Shown: piece by piece, positions 35,603 through 45,501 of the stretch
How positions within the stretch are numbered: position 1 is the first letter of the stretch
Layout of the letters: each line of letters begins with the position of its first letter
Assembly (NCBI RefSeq): GCF_039503195.1
Contig: NZ_JBCJKP010000001.1
Location: 4,030,001 to 4,094,000 of the forward strand
Source: Streptomyces mirabilis
Lineage (GTDB): Bacteria; Actinomycetota; Actinomycetes; Streptomycetales; Streptomycetaceae
DNA: 64,000 nucleotides
Direction of reading: 5' to 3'
Position numbers and translations under genes: made by a program
Notes under the pieces: generated by a model
Database searches by the model: none
Told to the model about the DNA's origin: nothing
Seen by the model: only the letters and a program-made list of their open reading frames with translations

Positions 35603-36760
35603 TTACAGGCCCATGTCCTTCGCGATGATCGACTTCATGATCTCGCTGGTGCCGCCGTAGATACGGTTGACGCGGTTGTCCGCGTACAGGCGGGCGATCG
35701 GGTACTCGTTCATGAAGCCGTAGCCGCCGTGCAGCTGGAGGCAGCGGTCGATGACGCGGTGCGCGACCTCGGTGCAGAACAGCTTGGCGCTGGCGGCCTC
35801 GGCGGGGGTGAGCTCACCCGCGTCGAGGGCTTCGAGCGCGCGGTCGACGACGGCCTCGGCGGCGTCCACCTCGGCCTGGCAGGCGGCCAGCTCGAACTTG
35901 GTGTTCTGGAAGTGCGCGACCGGCTTGCCGAAGACGGTGCGCTCCTGCACGTACTCCTTGGCGAACCGGACGGCGGCCTTGGCCTGCGCGTAGGCGCCGA
36001 AGGCGATGCCCCAGCGCTCGGAGGCGAGGTTGTGGCCGAGGTAGTAGAAGCCCTTGTTCTCCTCGCCGAGCAGGTCCTCGACCGGGACCTTCACATCGAC
36101 GAACGCCAGCTCGGCGGTGTCGGAGGTCTTCAGGCCGAGCTTGTCGAGCTTGCGGCCGACGGAGTAACCCTCGGACTTGGTGTCGACGGCGAAGAGGGAG
36201 ATGCCGAAGCGGCGGTCCTCGGCGGTCGGCGCGGAGGTGCGGGCGCAGACGATGACGCGGTCGGCGTGCACGCCACCGGTGATGAAGGTCTTGGCGCCGT
36301 TGAGGACGTAGTGCGTGCCGTCCTCGGAGAGCTTCGCGGTGGTCTTCATGCCCGCGAGGTCGGAGCCGGTGCCCGGCTCGGTCATCGCGAGGGCCCACAT
36401 CTCCTCGGCGGAGACGAACTTCGGCAGGAACCGCTTCTTCTGCTCGTCGGTGGCGAGCATCTTGATGTACGGCAGACCGAGCAGCACGTGCACACCGGAG
36501 CCGCCGAACTGGACACCCGCGCGGGCCGTCTCCTCGTACATCACGGCTTCGAACTTGTACGAGTCGATGCCCGCGCCGCCGTGCTCCTCGTCCACGCGGA
36601 TGCCGAAGACGCCGAGCTCGGCGAGCTTGTAGTAGAAGTCGCGCGGCGCCTGGCCCGCGGCGAACCACTCGTCGTAGACGGGAACGACCTCGGCCTCTAT
36701 GAAGGCCCGCAGGGTCTCCCGGAACGCCTCGTGGTCCTCGTTGAACACCGTACGGCGCAC
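35603..36760 (-). CDS. acyl-CoA dehydrogenase
   Basis: A 385-residue FAD enzyme that introduces an alpha-beta double bond into acyl-CoA. It shows AMTEPGTGSDLAGMKTTA near residue 127, the FAD/substrate motif YVLNGAKTFITGG near 150, the helical C-terminal domain with FGKPVAHFQNTKFELA near 270, and the closing LQLHGGYGFMNEYPIARLYADNRVNRIYGGTSEIMK. The catalytic Glu position cannot be fixed without alignment. GTG start (MRRTVFNEDHEAFRETLRAFI). It heads the dehydrogenase-TesB-CDF set. A 52-bp dispersed repeat lies just upstream, at 36774. Confidence 0.92.
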   Translation of the reverse strand: MRRTVFNEDHEAFRETLRAFIEAEVVPVYDEWFAAGQAPRDFYYKLAELGVFGIRVDEEHGGAGIDSYKFEAVMYEETARAGVQFGGSGVHVLLGLPYIKMLATDEQKKRFLPKFVSAEEMWALAMTEPGTGSDLAGMKTTAKLSEDGTHYVLNGAKTFITGGVHADRVIVCARTSAPTAEDRRFGISLFAVDTKSEGYSVGRKLDKLGLKTSDTAELAFVDVKVPVEDLLGEENKGFYYLGHNLASERWGIAFGAYAQAKAAVRFAKEYVQERTVFGKPVAHFQNTKFELAACQAEVDAAEAVVDRALEALDAGELTPAEAASAKLFCTEVAHRVIDRCLQLHGGYGFMNEYPIARLYADNRVNRIYGGTSEIMKSIIAKDMGL

Positions 36761-36773
36761 CGCCGGCCCTCTC

Positions 36774-36825
36774 TGCGCCTGAACCGGCGCCGCTCTCGCG
36801 GATGTGGTTGCTCGCCGCCGGGGTT
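36774..36825. repeat. 52-bp dispersed repeat, copy 1
   Basis: Core ACCGGCGCCGCTCTCGCGGA followed by GTGGTTGC. It matches the reverse complement of 61278-61329 at 48 of 52 bases. It lies in the upstream region of the acyl-CoA dehydrogenase gene. Confidence 0.8.
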
Positions 36826-37018
36826 GCGCAACGAATGGCTACGACCCCTTGGCTAAGCGCTTGCTCAGCACTCAGGTTACCCGTCGGTCACGACGACCGT
36901 CCAGAGTCATCGGCCGCCCTCCCCCATGACGCTCGTCACGCCCCACCCGGCCCGGTCGGCCCGCTCGGGCGAGAGCGCGCGAAGGTCGTCGACCTGTCCC
37001 ACGATCACGGATCGGGGA

Positions 37019-37353
37019 TCAACGCGCCCATGGACCCCACCACTTGGGCGGCATCGGGTCGGCCGGTGCCGAAGCCGGCTGATCGGGATGGAGGCCGAGC
37101 CTGCGCAGGGTGTCGGCGCGCACGCGGACGAGACCGCGCCGTGCCAGTGGCCGTCCGCCCGGACCCCGCACATGAGGTCGATCCGTACATCCCGTACGGC
37201 GAAGGGGTCCCAGTCGATGCCCCGGTCCCGCAGTCAAACCGCCATCAGCCGCCCCGGCCGCGGGCGACCGGGGACGTTCTCGAAGCGGAAGAGGGACACC
37301 CAGTCGGAAGCCTGTTCGCTCATGGCCATGTCTCCGTTCATGGCCGCCATCAT
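37019..37353 (-). pseudogene. degraded gene with in-frame stop and frameshift
   Basis: Reading the minus strand from about 37353, a frame gives MSEQASDWVSLFRFENVPGR and continues to a TGA at 37234-37236. The same frame then reads on with protein-like LRDRGIDWDPFAVRDVRI and DLMCGVRADGHWHG, and shifts near 37135 into the frame VRVRADTLRRLGLHPDQP that ends at 37019. Together they look like one former protein of about 110 residues with a nonsense codon and a frameshift. I recognise no family. Sequence between 36826 and 37018 shows nothing else. Confidence 0.45.
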
Positions 37354-37455
37354 GGCGCTGGGGGCAGAGCCGGCGCTCGCACAAAAACCCGTACGCACAA
37401 GAACCCGCATGTACAAGAGCCCGCAAGGACGAATTGCCCGGATCGAAGGCCCGGA

Positions 37456-38058
37456 TCACAGAGCGGCGTCCCCGGCCGCCGCCGCGAAGGCGCCCCGCGC
37501 CATCCGGTGCAGCAGGGCCGCCGTCACGCCGCGCCCCGGCAGCGCCCCCGGCCGCCCGAGGTGGGGTGTCGAGTTCAGGAGGCCGAAGACCGAGTGCACC
37601 GCCGAGCGGGCGGTGGGCTCGGTGAGGGCCGGATACACCTCGCGGACGACCTCCACCCACAGCTCGACGTACTGCCGCTGCAACTGTCGCACGAGCTTGC
37701 GGTCACTGTCCCGCAGGCGGTCCAGCTCGCGGTCGTGCAGGGTGATCAGGGGGCGGTCGTCGAGCGCGAAGTCGATGTGCCCCTCGACCAGCGAGTCGAG
37801 GACCGCCTCCGCACCCCCGTCGGCCTCCGCCACCCGGCGCTTGCCGCCGGTGAGCAGCTGCCCGCTGATCCCCACCAGCAGCTCGGCGAGCATCGCGTCC
37901 TTGCCCGCGAAGTGCCGGTACAGACCGGGGCCGCTGATGCCGACCGCCGCTCCTATCTCGTCCACCCCGACACCGTGGAAGCCGCGCTCGGCGAAGAGCC
38001 GGGCAGCCTCCCGGAGGATCTGCTCGCGTCGGGTGGGGGCGTCGGTTCTCGTGGCCAT
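37456..38058 (-). CDS. TetR-family repressor of the adjacent carboxylase operon
   Basis: A 200-residue TetR repressor. The DNA-binding domain is at residues 8-55 (RREQILREAARLFAERGFHG, VDEIGAAVGISGPGLYRHFAGKDAML), and the ligand domain is all-helical. It reads away from the carboxylase/HMG-CoA lyase/acyl-CoA dehydrogenase operon, and two 16-bp palindromes lie between. That is the standard layout for autorepression plus repression of the catabolic operon, with an acyl-CoA intermediate as likely inducer (inference). In my recollection the S. coelicolor equivalent also sits between the two dehydrogenase regions. Confidence 0.92.
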   Translation of the reverse strand: MATRTDAPTRREQILREAARLFAERGFHGVGVDEIGAAVGISGPGLYRHFAGKDAMLAELLVGISGQLLTGGKRRVAEADGGAEAVLDSLVEGHIDFALDDRPLITLHDRELDRLRDSDRKLVRQLQRQYVELWVEVVREVYPALTEPTARSAVHSVFGLLNSTPHLGRPGALPGRGVTAALLHRMARGAFAAAAGDAAL

Positions 38059-38080
38059 GGAAGCAATTCTAGACAGGGGG

Positions 38081-38125
38081 GTTAGCGGTCGTTAACCTGG
38101 ACGACATGCGTTAACGCTCATTAAC
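38081..38125. promoter_or_regulatory. two GTTARCGSTCRTTAAC operators for the TetR repressor
   Basis: GTTAGCGGTCGTTAAC (38081-38096) and GTTAACGCTCATTAAC (38110-38125). Each is an inverted repeat and both fit one consensus. Centres are 29 bp apart, nearly three helical turns, so two dimers would bind the same face of the DNA. They lie between the TetR ATG (38058) and the carboxylase start (38157), the second only about 32 bases before it. Confidence 0.85.
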
Positions 38126-38156
38126 TGGTGGACCACTGGTGAGGGGACCGCGGGAC

Positions 38157-39773
38157 ATGCACGAAGCACCGGAGCTGACGAGCGCGGCAGATCCCGCGTC
38201 GGAGGCCTGGCGGGCCAACGAGGCGGCCCATCGCGCCCTCGGCGAGGAGCTGCGCGCCAAGCTCACCGAGGCACGCCTCGGGGGCGGTGAGCGGGCCCGG
38301 GAGCGCCACACCGCGCGCGGGAAGCTGCTTCCGCGCGAGCGCGTGGACACGCTCCTCGACCCGGGCTCGCCCTTCCTGGAGCTGGCCCCGCTGGCCGCCC
38401 ACGGGATGTACGACGGGCAGGCCCCGGCCGCGGGGGTGATCGCCGGGATCGGCAGGGTCAGCGGCCGCGAGTGCGTGATCGTCGCCAACGACGCCACCGT
38501 CAAGGGCGGCACGTACTACCCGATGACCGTGAAGAAGCACCTGCGCGCCCAGGAGGTGGCGCTCGAGAACCGCCTCCCCTGTGTCTATCTCGTCGACTCC
38601 GGAGGCGCCTTCCTGCCCATGCAGGACGAGGTCTTCCCGGACCGCGAGCACTTCGGGCGGATCTTCTACAACCAGGCGCGGATGTCGGGGGCGGGGATCC
38701 CGCAGATCGCCGCGGTCCTCGGGTCGTGCACGGCCGGCGGCGCGTATGTCCCGGCGATGAGCGACGAGGCCGTGATCGTGCGCAATCAGGGCACGATCTT
38801 CCTCGGCGGGCCCCCGTTGGTGAAGGCCGCCACCGGCGAGGTCGTCACCGCCGAGGAGCTGGGCGGCGGCGAGGTCCACGCGCGTGTGTCGGGCGTCACC
38901 GACCACCTCGCGGAGGACGACGCGCACGCGCTGCGGATCGTACGGAACATCGCGGCCACGCTCCCCGCGCGCGGGCCCCTCCCCTGGGCGGTCGAGCAGT
39001 CCGTCGAGCCCAAGGTGGATCCGTACGGGCTCTACGGCGCGGTGCCCGTCGACTCCCGCACCCCCTACGACGTACGCGAGGTCATCGCGCGCGTGGTGGA
39101 CGGTTCGCGCTTCGCCGAGTTCAAGGCGGAGTTCGGGCAGACCCTGGTCACGGGCTTCGCCCGCATCCACGGTCACCCGGTCGGGATCGTCGCCAACAAC
39201 GGCATCCTGTTCTCCGAGTCCGCCCAGAAGGGCGCCCACTTCATCGAGCTGTGCGACCAGCGCGGCATCCCCCTGGTGTTCCTGCAGAACATCTCGGGCT
39301 TCATGGTGGGGCGTCAGTACGAGGCCGGTGGCATCGCCAAGCACGGCGCCAAGATGGTCACGGCCGTCGCCTGCACCCGCGTGCCCAAGCTGACCGTGGT
39401 GATCGGCGGTTCGTACGGCGCGGGCAACTACTCGATGTGCGGCCGGGCGTACTCGCCGCGCTTCCTGTGGATGTGGCCCGGCGCCAAGATCTCCGTGATG
39501 GGCGGCGAGCAGGCCGCGTCCGTCCTCGCGACCGTCAAGCGCGACCAGCTGGAGGCGCGCGGGGACTCCTGGCCCGCCGAGGACGAGGACGCCTTCAAGG
39601 CCCCGATCCGCGCCCAGTACGAGCGGCAGGGCAGCGCCTACTACGCGACGGCCCGCCTCTGGGACGACGGCGTGATCGACCCGCTGGAGACCCGGCAGGT
39701 GCTGGGGCTCGCACTGACCGCCTGCTCCAACGCGCCACTGGGCGACCCCCAGTTCGGCGTCTTCCGGATGTGA
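38157..39773 (+). CDS. acyl-CoA carboxylase beta subunit, probably methylcrotonyl-CoA carboxylase
   Basis: A 538-residue carboxyltransferase subunit. It transfers CO2 from biotin to an acyl-CoA. Carboxyl-transferase N half: [31 protein letters not shown] near residue 45, and [34 protein letters not shown] near 145, a stretch characteristic of 3-methylcrotonyl-CoA carboxylase beta subunits. C half: [18 protein letters not shown] segment near 378 and [24 protein letters not shown] near 420. HMG-CoA lyase two genes on supports the leucine pathway. ATG 38157 follows GAGGGG; a GTG at 38139 is possible. First gene of the operon under the TetR operators. Confidence 0.92.
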   Translation: MHEAPELTSAADPASEAWRANEAAHRALGEELRAKLTEARLGGGERARERHTARGKLLPRERVDTLLDPGSPFLELAPLAAHGMYDGQAPAAGVIAGIGRVSGRECVIVANDATVKGGTYYPMTVKKHLRAQEVALENRLPCVYLVDSGGAFLPMQDEVFPDREHFGRIFYNQARMSGAGIPQIAAVLGSCTAGGAYVPAMSDEAVIVRNQGTIFLGGPPLVKAATGEVVTAEELGGGEVHARVSGVTDHLAEDDAHALRIVRNIAATLPARGPLPWAVEQSVEPKVDPYGLYGAVPVDSRTPYDVREVIARVVDGSRFAEFKAEFGQTLVTGFARIHGHPVGIVANNGILFSESAQKGAHFIELCDQRGIPLVFLQNISGFMVGRQYEAGGIAKHGAKMVTAVACTRVPKLTVVIGGSYGAGNYSMCGRAYSPRFLWMWPGAKISVMGGEQAASVLATVKRDQLEARGDSWPAEDEDAFKAPIRAQYERQGSAYYATARLWDDGVIDPLETRQVLGLALTACSNAPLGDPQFGVFRM

Positions 39774-39787
39774 TGAGGGTGCCCGAG

Positions 39788-41746
39788 ATGTTCGACACAG
39801 TCCTTGTGGCCAACCGGGGCGAGATCGCCGTACGCGTCATCCGCACCCTGCGCGCGCTCGGCGTGCGCTCGGTCGCCGTCTTCTCCGACGCGGACGCCGA
39901 CGCCCGGCATGTGCGCGAGGCGGACACGGCGGTACGGATCGGTCCCGCGCCGGCCGCCGAGAGCTATCTGTCGGTGGAGCGGCTCCTCGAAGCCGCCGCT
40001 CGCACCGGGGCCCAGGCGGTGCACCCCGGGTACGGCTTCCTCGCCGAGAACGCCTCGTTCGCGCGCGCGTGCGCCGAGGCCGGGCTCGTCTTCATCGGCC
40101 CGCCCGCGGACGCGATCGCGCTGATGGGCGACAAGATCCGCGCCAAGGAGACGGTGAAGGCGGCCGGGGTCCCGGTCGTCCCCGGCTCGTCCGGCAGCGG
40201 CCTCACGGACGCTCAGCTGGCCGAGGCCGCACGGGAGATCGGCATGCCCGTGCTACTCAAGCCGTCGGCGGGCGGTGGCGGCAAGGGCATGCGGCTGGTG
40301 CGGGACGCGTCGGCGCTGGGCGAGGAGATCGCCGCCGCCCGCCGCGAGGCCCGCGCCTCCTTCGGCGACGACACCCTCCTCGTCGAGCGCTGGGTCGACC
40401 GCCCCCGGCACATCGAGATCCAGGTCCTGGCCGACGGCCACGGCAACGTCGTCCACCTGGGCGAGCGCGAGTGCTCCCTCCAGCGCCGCCACCAGAAGAT
40501 CATCGAAGAGGCGCCGAGCGTGCTCCTCGACGCCGGCACCCGCGTCGCGATGGGCGAGGCGGCCGTCCAGGCGGCCCGCTCCTGCGGGTACGAGGGCGCG
40601 GGCACGGTCGAGTTCATCGTCCCCGGATCCGACCCGTCGTCGTACTACTTCATGGAGATGAACACCCGCCTCCAGGTGGAGCACCCGGTCACCGAACTGA
40701 TCACGGGGCTCGACCTGGTGGAGTGGCAGCTGCGGGTCGCCGCGGGCGAGCGACTGCCGTACGGGCAGGAGGACATCACCCTCACCGGGCACGCGGTGGA
40801 GGCACGCATCTGCGCCGAGGACCCCGCACGCGGCTTCCTGCCGTCCGGCGGCACGGTGCTCGCCCTGCACGAACCCCAGGGCGACGGAGTGCGCACCGAC
40901 TCGGGGCTGAGCGAGGGCACCGAGGTCGGTTCGCTCTACGACCCGATGCTGTCCAAGGTCATCGCGTACGGGCCGGACCGCGCGACCGCGCTGCGGAAGC
41001 TGCGCGCCGCCCTCGCGGAGACGGTCACGCTCGGCGTGCAGACCAACGCCGGTTTCCTGCGACGGCTGCTGGCCCATCCGGCCGTGGTGGCGGGGGACCT
41101 GGACACCGGGTTGGTGGAGCGGGAGGCGGAGGAACTGCTCGCCGGTTCCGGCGACGTACCGGAGGAGGTGTACGACGCCGCTGCCGCGGTACGGCTGTCG
41201 TCGCTGGCCCCGGCGGAGGACGGCTGGACCGACCCCTTCTCGGTGCCGAGTGGCTGGCGCCTGGGCGGCGAGCCCGCACCCGTGGTGTTCCACCTGCGCG
41301 CGCCGGGACTCGAACCCGTCGCTCACCGCCCACGAGGCACGGGCACCGTCACCCCCGGCCGGGTCTCCGTCACCCTCGACGGCGTACGCCACACCTTCCA
41401 CCGGGCCGGCGACTGGCTCGGCCGCGAGGGTGACGCCTGGCACGTGCGCGACCACGACCCCGTGGCCGCCTCCCTCACCGGCGCGGCGCACGCCGGGGTG
41501 GACTCGCTCACCGCCCCCATGCCCGGCACGGTGACCGTCGTGAAGGTGGCCGTGGGCGACGAAGTGACCGCGGGACAGAGCCTGCTGGTGGTCGAGGCGA
41601 TGAAGATGGAGCACGTCATCTCCGCCCCGCACGCCGGGACCGTCAGCGAGCTGGACGTCACTCCGGGCACCACGGTCGCCATGGACCAGGTGCTGGCCGT
41701 GATCACGCCGTACGAGGAGACGACACCGTCCGAGGAGACGACATGA
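39788..41746 (+). CDS. biotin-dependent acyl-CoA carboxylase alpha subunit
   Basis: A 652-residue subunit with biotin carboxylase (residues 1-445: [20 protein letters not shown], then the ATP-grasp [25 protein letters not shown] and [14 protein letters not shown]) and a C-terminal biotinyl domain ([20 protein letters not shown], biotinyl Lys in EAMKM near 605). It carboxylates its own biotin with ATP and bicarbonate and works with the preceding beta subunit. The preceding TGA overlaps an in-frame ATG at 39773, but ATG 39788 has GAGGG eight bases upstream and gives the family's usual N-terminus. The two genes are translationally coupled either way. Confidence 0.93.
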   Translation: MFDTVLVANRGEIAVRVIRTLRALGVRSVAVFSDADADARHVREADTAVRIGPAPAAESYLSVERLLEAAARTGAQAVHPGYGFLAENASFARACAEAGLVFIGPPADAIALMGDKIRAKETVKAAGVPVVPGSSGSGLTDAQLAEAAREIGMPVLLKPSAGGGGKGMRLVRDASALGEEIAAARREARASFGDDTLLVERWVDRPRHIEIQVLADGHGNVVHLGERECSLQRRHQKIIEEAPSVLLDAGTRVAMGEAAVQAARSCGYEGAGTVEFIVPGSDPSSYYFMEMNTRLQVEHPVTELITGLDLVEWQLRVAAGERLPYGQEDITLTGHAVEARICAEDPARGFLPSGGTVLALHEPQGDGVRTDSGLSEGTEVGSLYDPMLSKVIAYGPDRATALRKLRAALAETVTLGVQTNAGFLRRLLAHPAVVAGDLDTGLVEREAEELLAGSGDVPEEVYDAAAAVRLSSLAPAEDGWTDPFSVPSGWRLGGEPAPVVFHLRAPGLEPVAHRPRGTGTVTPGRVSVTLDGVRHTFHRAGDWLGREGDAWHVRDHDPVAASLTGAAHAGVDSLTAPMPGTVTVVKVAVGDEVTAGQSLLVVEAMKMEHVISAPHAGTVSELDVTPGTTVAMDQVLAVITPYEETTPSEETT

Positions 41747-42699
41747 GCACCCCCGAACTCGGCCTCCCGATGGTCGTACCGGCCCCGGACCTGCCCGCGC
41801 GGGTGCGGATCTACGAGGTCGGCGCGCGCGACGGGCTGCAGAACGAGAAGGCGACCGTGCCGACGGAGGTCAAGGCCGAGTTCGTCCGGCGCCTCGCGGA
41901 CTCGGGCCTGACCACCATCGAGGCCACCAGCTTCGTCCACCCCAAGTGGGTGCCCCAGCTGGCGGACGCGGAGCAGCTGTTCCCGCTCGTGAGCGACCTG
42001 GGCAGGTCCTCGGGGGTCCACCTCCCGGTCCTCGTGCCCAACGAACGGGGTCTGGACCGGGCGCTGGCCCTCGGCGCCCGCCATGTCGCACTCTTCGCCA
42101 GCGCGACGGAGTCCTTCGCGAAGGCGAACCTCAACCGGACCGTCGACGAGTCCCTGGCCATGTTCGAGCCGGTGGTGTCCCGGGCCAAGGCGGACAAGGT
42201 ACACGTCCGCAGCTACATCTCGATGTGTTTCGGTGACCCCTGGGAGGGGCCCGTCCCCATCCACCAGGTGGTACGCGTCTGCAGGGCCCTGATGGACATG
42301 GGCTGCGACGAGCTGAGCCTCGGCGACACGATCGGCGTGGCGACACCGGGTCATGTGCAGACCCTCCTCGCCGAGCTGAACGAGGAGGGCGTGCCGACCA
42401 GCGCGCTCGGCGTGCACTTCCACGACACCTACGGCCAGGCGCTCGCCAACACCCTGGCCGCCCTCCAGCACGGCGTCAGCACCGTCGACGCCTCCGCGGG
42501 AGGCCTCGGCGGCTGCCCCTACGCCAAGTCCGCCACCGGCAACCTCGCCACCGAAGACCTCGTATGGATGCTCCAGGGCCTCGGCATCGACACCGGTGTC
42601 GACCTCGCCCGCCTCACCGCCACCAGCGTGTGGATGGCCGAGCGACTGGGCCGACCCAGCCCGTCCCGCACGGTCAAAGCCCTCTCCCACAAGGAATGA
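41743..42699 (+). CDS. hydroxymethylglutaryl-CoA lyase
   Basis: A 318-residue TIM-barrel aldolase of the DRE-TIM family that cleaves HMG-CoA to acetyl-CoA and acetoacetate, the last step of leucine breakdown. Catalytic motifs: [14 protein letters not shown] near residue 27 (Arg-Asp pair), [16 protein letters not shown] near 62, [17 protein letters not shown] near 223 (metal His pair), and the lyase signature [21 protein letters not shown] near 250, including the catalytic Cys. ATG overlaps the carboxylase stop as ATGA. Gene order beta-alpha-lyase-dehydrogenase is the actinomycete leucine operon. Confidence 0.95.
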   Translation: MSTPELGLPMVVPAPDLPARVRIYEVGARDGLQNEKATVPTEVKAEFVRRLADSGLTTIEATSFVHPKWVPQLADAEQLFPLVSDLGRSSGVHLPVLVPNERGLDRALALGARHVALFASATESFAKANLNRTVDESLAMFEPVVSRAKADKVHVRSYISMCFGDPWEGPVPIHQVVRVCRALMDMGCDELSLGDTIGVATPGHVQTLLAELNEEGVPTSALGVHFHDTYGQALANTLAALQHGVSTVDASAGGLGGCPYAKSATGNLATEDLVWMLQGLGIDTGVDLARLTATSVWMAERLGRPSPSRTVKALSHKE

Positions 42700-42704
42700 T
42701 CCCC

Positions 42705-43870
42705 ATGTCCCTGGACCACCGCCTCTCCCCGAACTCGAAGAACTCCGCCGCACGGTCGAGGAGTTCGCCCACGACGTCGTGGCCCCGAAGATCGGCGACT
42801 TCTACGAGCGGCACGAGTTCCCGTACGAGATCGTGCGGGAGATGGGCCGCATGGGCCTGTTCGGACTGCCCTTCCCCGAGGAGTACGGCGGCATGGGCGG
42901 CGACTACCTCGCCCTCGGGATCGCCCTGGAGGAGCTCGCCCGGGTGGACTCCTCCGTCGCCATCACCCTGGAGGCGGGCGTCTCGCTCGGCGCGATGCCG
43001 ATCCACCTCTTCGGCACGGAGGCCCAGAAGCGGGAGTGGCTCCCCCGTCTCTGCTCCGGCGAGATCCTCGGCGCCTTCGGCCTGACGGAGCCGGACGGCG
43101 GCTCGGACGCCGGCGCGACCCGCACGACCGCCCGTCTGGACCCGGACACGAACGAATGGGTCATCAACGGCAGCAAGTGCTTCATCACCAACTCCGGCAC
43201 GGACATCACGGGCCTGGTCACGGTCACCGCGGTCACCGGTCGCACGTCCGACGGCAAGCCGCTGATCTCCGCGATCATCGTCCCGTCCGGCACCCCCGGC
43301 TTCACGGTCGCCGCCCCGTACTCGAAGGTCGGCTGGAACGCCTCCGACACCCGTGAGCTGTCCTTCGCCGACGTCCGCGTCCCGGCCGCGAACCTGCTCG
43401 GCGAGGAGGGCCGCGGCTACGCCCAGTTCCTACGCATCCTGGACGAGGGCCGCATCGCCATCGCGGCCCTGGCGACCGGGCTCGCGCAGGGCTGCGTCGA
43501 CGAGTCGGTGAAGTACGCCAAGGAGCGGCACGCGTTCGGACGCCCGATCGGCGCGAACCAGGCCATCCAGTTCAAGATCGCCGACATGGAGATGAAGGCC
43601 CACATGGCCCGCGTCGGCTGGCGCGACGCCGCGTCCCGCCTCGTCGCGGGCGAGCCCTTCAAGAAGGAGGCGGCGGTCGCCAAGCTCTACTCCTCCACCA
43701 TCGCCGTCGACAACGCCCGCGACGCCACCCAGGTCCACGGCGGCTACGGCTTCATGAACGAGTACCCGGTGGCCCGCATGTGGCGCGACTCCAAGATCCT
43801 GGAGATCGGCGAGGGCACGAGTGAGGTACAGCGGATGCTGATCGCGAGGGAGCTGGGGCTGACGGGCTGA
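42705..43870 (+). CDS. acdH: acyl-CoA dehydrogenase AcdH, frame broken at codon 9
   Basis: A flavin acyl-CoA dehydrogenase for branched-chain amino-acid catabolism. The expected ATG at 42705 reads MSLDHRLSP, then runs out of frame; the next residues of the real protein (ELEELRRTVEEFAHDVVAPKIG) are in the frame beginning at 42731. One extra C in the run 42727-42730 would join both into a 388-residue protein. Body motifs: FGLTEPDGGSDAGATRTTA near 130, WVINGSKCFITNSG near 155, and the end QVHGGYGFMNEYPVARMWRDSKILEIGEGTSEVQ. Without the base, translation would need a start such as GTG 42779 or upstream 42596. Last gene of the operon, five bases after the lyase stop. Confidence 0.88.
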
Positions 43871-43880
43871 CGCCAGGCGT

Positions 43881-44366
43881 TCATACGCCGGTGGTGGCAA
43901 TGGATTGCCGAGCCGCCGCCCCGTCACCGCCCACCTCGAACCACAGCAGCTTCCCAGCACCCCGCCCCAGGAGGTCGTCGCCGAGCGCCCAGCCGCCCCA
44001 CGAGTCCGCGTACTCCTGCACGAGGAGCAGCCCGCGCCCACCGCCGGCGTCCGCCGGGACGGGAACGCCCCGGCTCCCGGGCGACTGCTCGAAGGGCGCC
44101 GGGATGTACGGGCTGCTGTCCCACACCCCCACCCGTAACCGCCCGTCTCCCAAGGCGGTCAGTCGCAGGGAGGCGGGACCTTTCGTAGGCCCGTACGCAT
44201 TGGTGACCAACTCGGACGTCAACAACTCGACCACGTCGAGGACTTCGTGCAGGCCATGCCCGCCGAGCGCGGCCCGCACGGTCATACGTGCGACGCGTGC
44301 TGCGCGGGGGTCAGGGGGCAGTCGAAGGGCGTACGCCCAGGTATCGGGCGGGCATACGGTGACCAT
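43881..44366 (-). CDS. ATP-binding protein of the anti-sigma/histidine-kinase-like ATPase type
   Basis: About 161 residues with a single HATPase_c domain as in anti-sigma-factor kinases of Streptomyces. N-box VVELLTSELVTNAYGPT near residue 50, G1-like VGVWDSSPYIPAPF near 85, and GGGRGLLLVQEYADSWGG near 115 for the ATP lid/G2. There is no receiver, phosphoacceptor or membrane segment. The chosen ATG (44366) has GGAG six bases upstream; longer starts (44372, 44426) are possible. It is divergent from the XRE-DUF5753 and DUF397 genes, the usual trio of abaA/whiJ-like loci that influence development or antibiotic production. Confidence 0.84.
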   Translation of the reverse strand: MVTVCPPDTWAYALRLPPDPRAARVARMTVRAALGGHGLHEVLDVVELLTSELVTNAYGPTKGPASLRLTALGDGRLRVGVWDSSPYIPAPFEQSPGSRGVPVPADAGGGRGLLLVQEYADSWGGWALGDDLLGRGAGKLLWFEVGGDGAAARQSIATTGV

Positions 44367-44466
44367 GAACATCTCCGGGAGGGAAGGGGCGTGGGCTCGC
44401 TCAATGTCGGCGCCGTGCGGCGCCAATGCCTGGGTTGGTGCGCTTCCGGCTTAGGGGCGCGGGCGG

Positions 44467-45501
44467 TTGGCGATACGGCTCTACGCTAGTGGAATCGGGG
44501 AGATACAGCGCCAGCGTCGGATGGGCGCCGAACTGCGCAAACTCCGCGAACGGGCAGGGCTGACCGTCACCGGCGCCGCCACGCTGCTCGGCGTCAACCA
44601 GGGCCGCGTCAGCATGATCGAGACCGGCCGCAGCTCGCTCAGCGCCGACCGCGTCCGCGCCCTGGCAGGCTTGTACGACTGCGGAGACGCGCAATTGGTA
44701 GACGCCCTGGCCGCAATGACCGGGCGGCGGATTCGCGGCTGGTGGGAGACATACCGCGAGCACCTGCCCGCCGCGTTGATCGACCTCGCCGAACTCGAAC
44801 ATCACGCCACCGGGCTGCGCGCGGCACTCATCGTCCACATCCCCGCCCTGCTGCAGACCACGGACCACGCACGCACCCTCTTCCAACAAGTGGCTCCACC
44901 CATGCGGCAGTACGAGATCGAGCACCGCCTCACGTTCCGCATCAAGCGGCAGGGCGTACTGCACCAAAAGAACCCGCCGTCATACTCGGCGATCATCCAC
45001 GAGACAGCACTCCGCATGGGCTTCGGTGGCCCCGTCATCGCCCGCGGCCAGCTCAAGCACCTGATCGACATGAGCGAACTGCCCCACGTCACCCTCAAGG
45101 TGATCCCCTTCGGTACGGACGACTTCCCGACCACGGGTCAGTCGTTCGACTACGTCGAGGGGCCCGTCCCGCAGCTCGACACCGTTCAGCTGGGCTCACA
45201 CCACGGTGCCTGCGACTTCCTCGACGCGGAGACACAGCTGGGTAAGTACCGTTCCGTGCTGGAACGTATGGAGTCCTGCGCCCTCAGCCCTGCCGAGTCA
45301 CGCGACTTCATCCACCGCCTCATCCCAGACACGTGGGAGGGCCAACTGTGCGCACCATCCACTGGCAAAAGTCCACGTACAGCGGCGACGGCTCGAACTG
45401 CGTCTACGTCGCCGCCACTCCCACCGGAACAGTCCACCTCCGCGAAAGCGACGACCCGGAAACCATCCTCACGACCACACCCGCCGCCCTCGGCTCCCTG
45501 A
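44467..45501 (+). CDS. XRE-family regulator with DUF5753 domain
   Basis: A helix-turn-helix protein of the WhiJ-like group. HTH: MGAELRKLRERAGLTVTGAATLLGVNQGRVSMIETGR (from residue 19), followed by the DUF5753 domain to about residue 290 (PALLQTTDHARTLFQQV, YSAIIHETALR, VTLKVIPFGTDDFPTTGQSFDYVE). The last 50 codons (after DFIHRLIPDTWEGQ) are a low-complexity Pro/Thr/Ser tail that overlaps the DUF397 gene by 154 bases in another frame, so the native stop seems lost. Start is uncertain: TTG 44467 or ATG 44521. Such proteins usually act with a DUF397 partner, here present. Confidence 0.82.
   Translation: MAIRLYASGIGEIQRQRRMGAELRKLRERAGLTVTGAATLLGVNQGRVSMIETGRSSLSADRVRALAGLYDCGDAQLVDALAAMTGRRIRGWWETYREHLPAALIDLAELEHHATGLRAALIVHIPALLQTTDHARTLFQQVAPPMRQYEIEHRLTFRIKRQGVLHQKNPPSYSAIIHETALRMGFGGPVIARGQLKHLIDMSELPHVTLKVIPFGTDDFPTTGQSFDYVEGPVPQLDTVQLGSHHGACDFLDAETQLGKYRSVLERMESCALSPAESRDFIHRLIPDTWEGQLCAPSTGKSPRTAATARTASTSPPLPPEQSTSAKATTRKPSSRPHPPPSAP

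Noticed and set aside
42564..43085. 173-codon frame starting in the lyase gene and using the acdH ATG
   Set aside because: After nine correct residues it becomes Arg/Ser-rich shadow; the true protein continues in the next frame.
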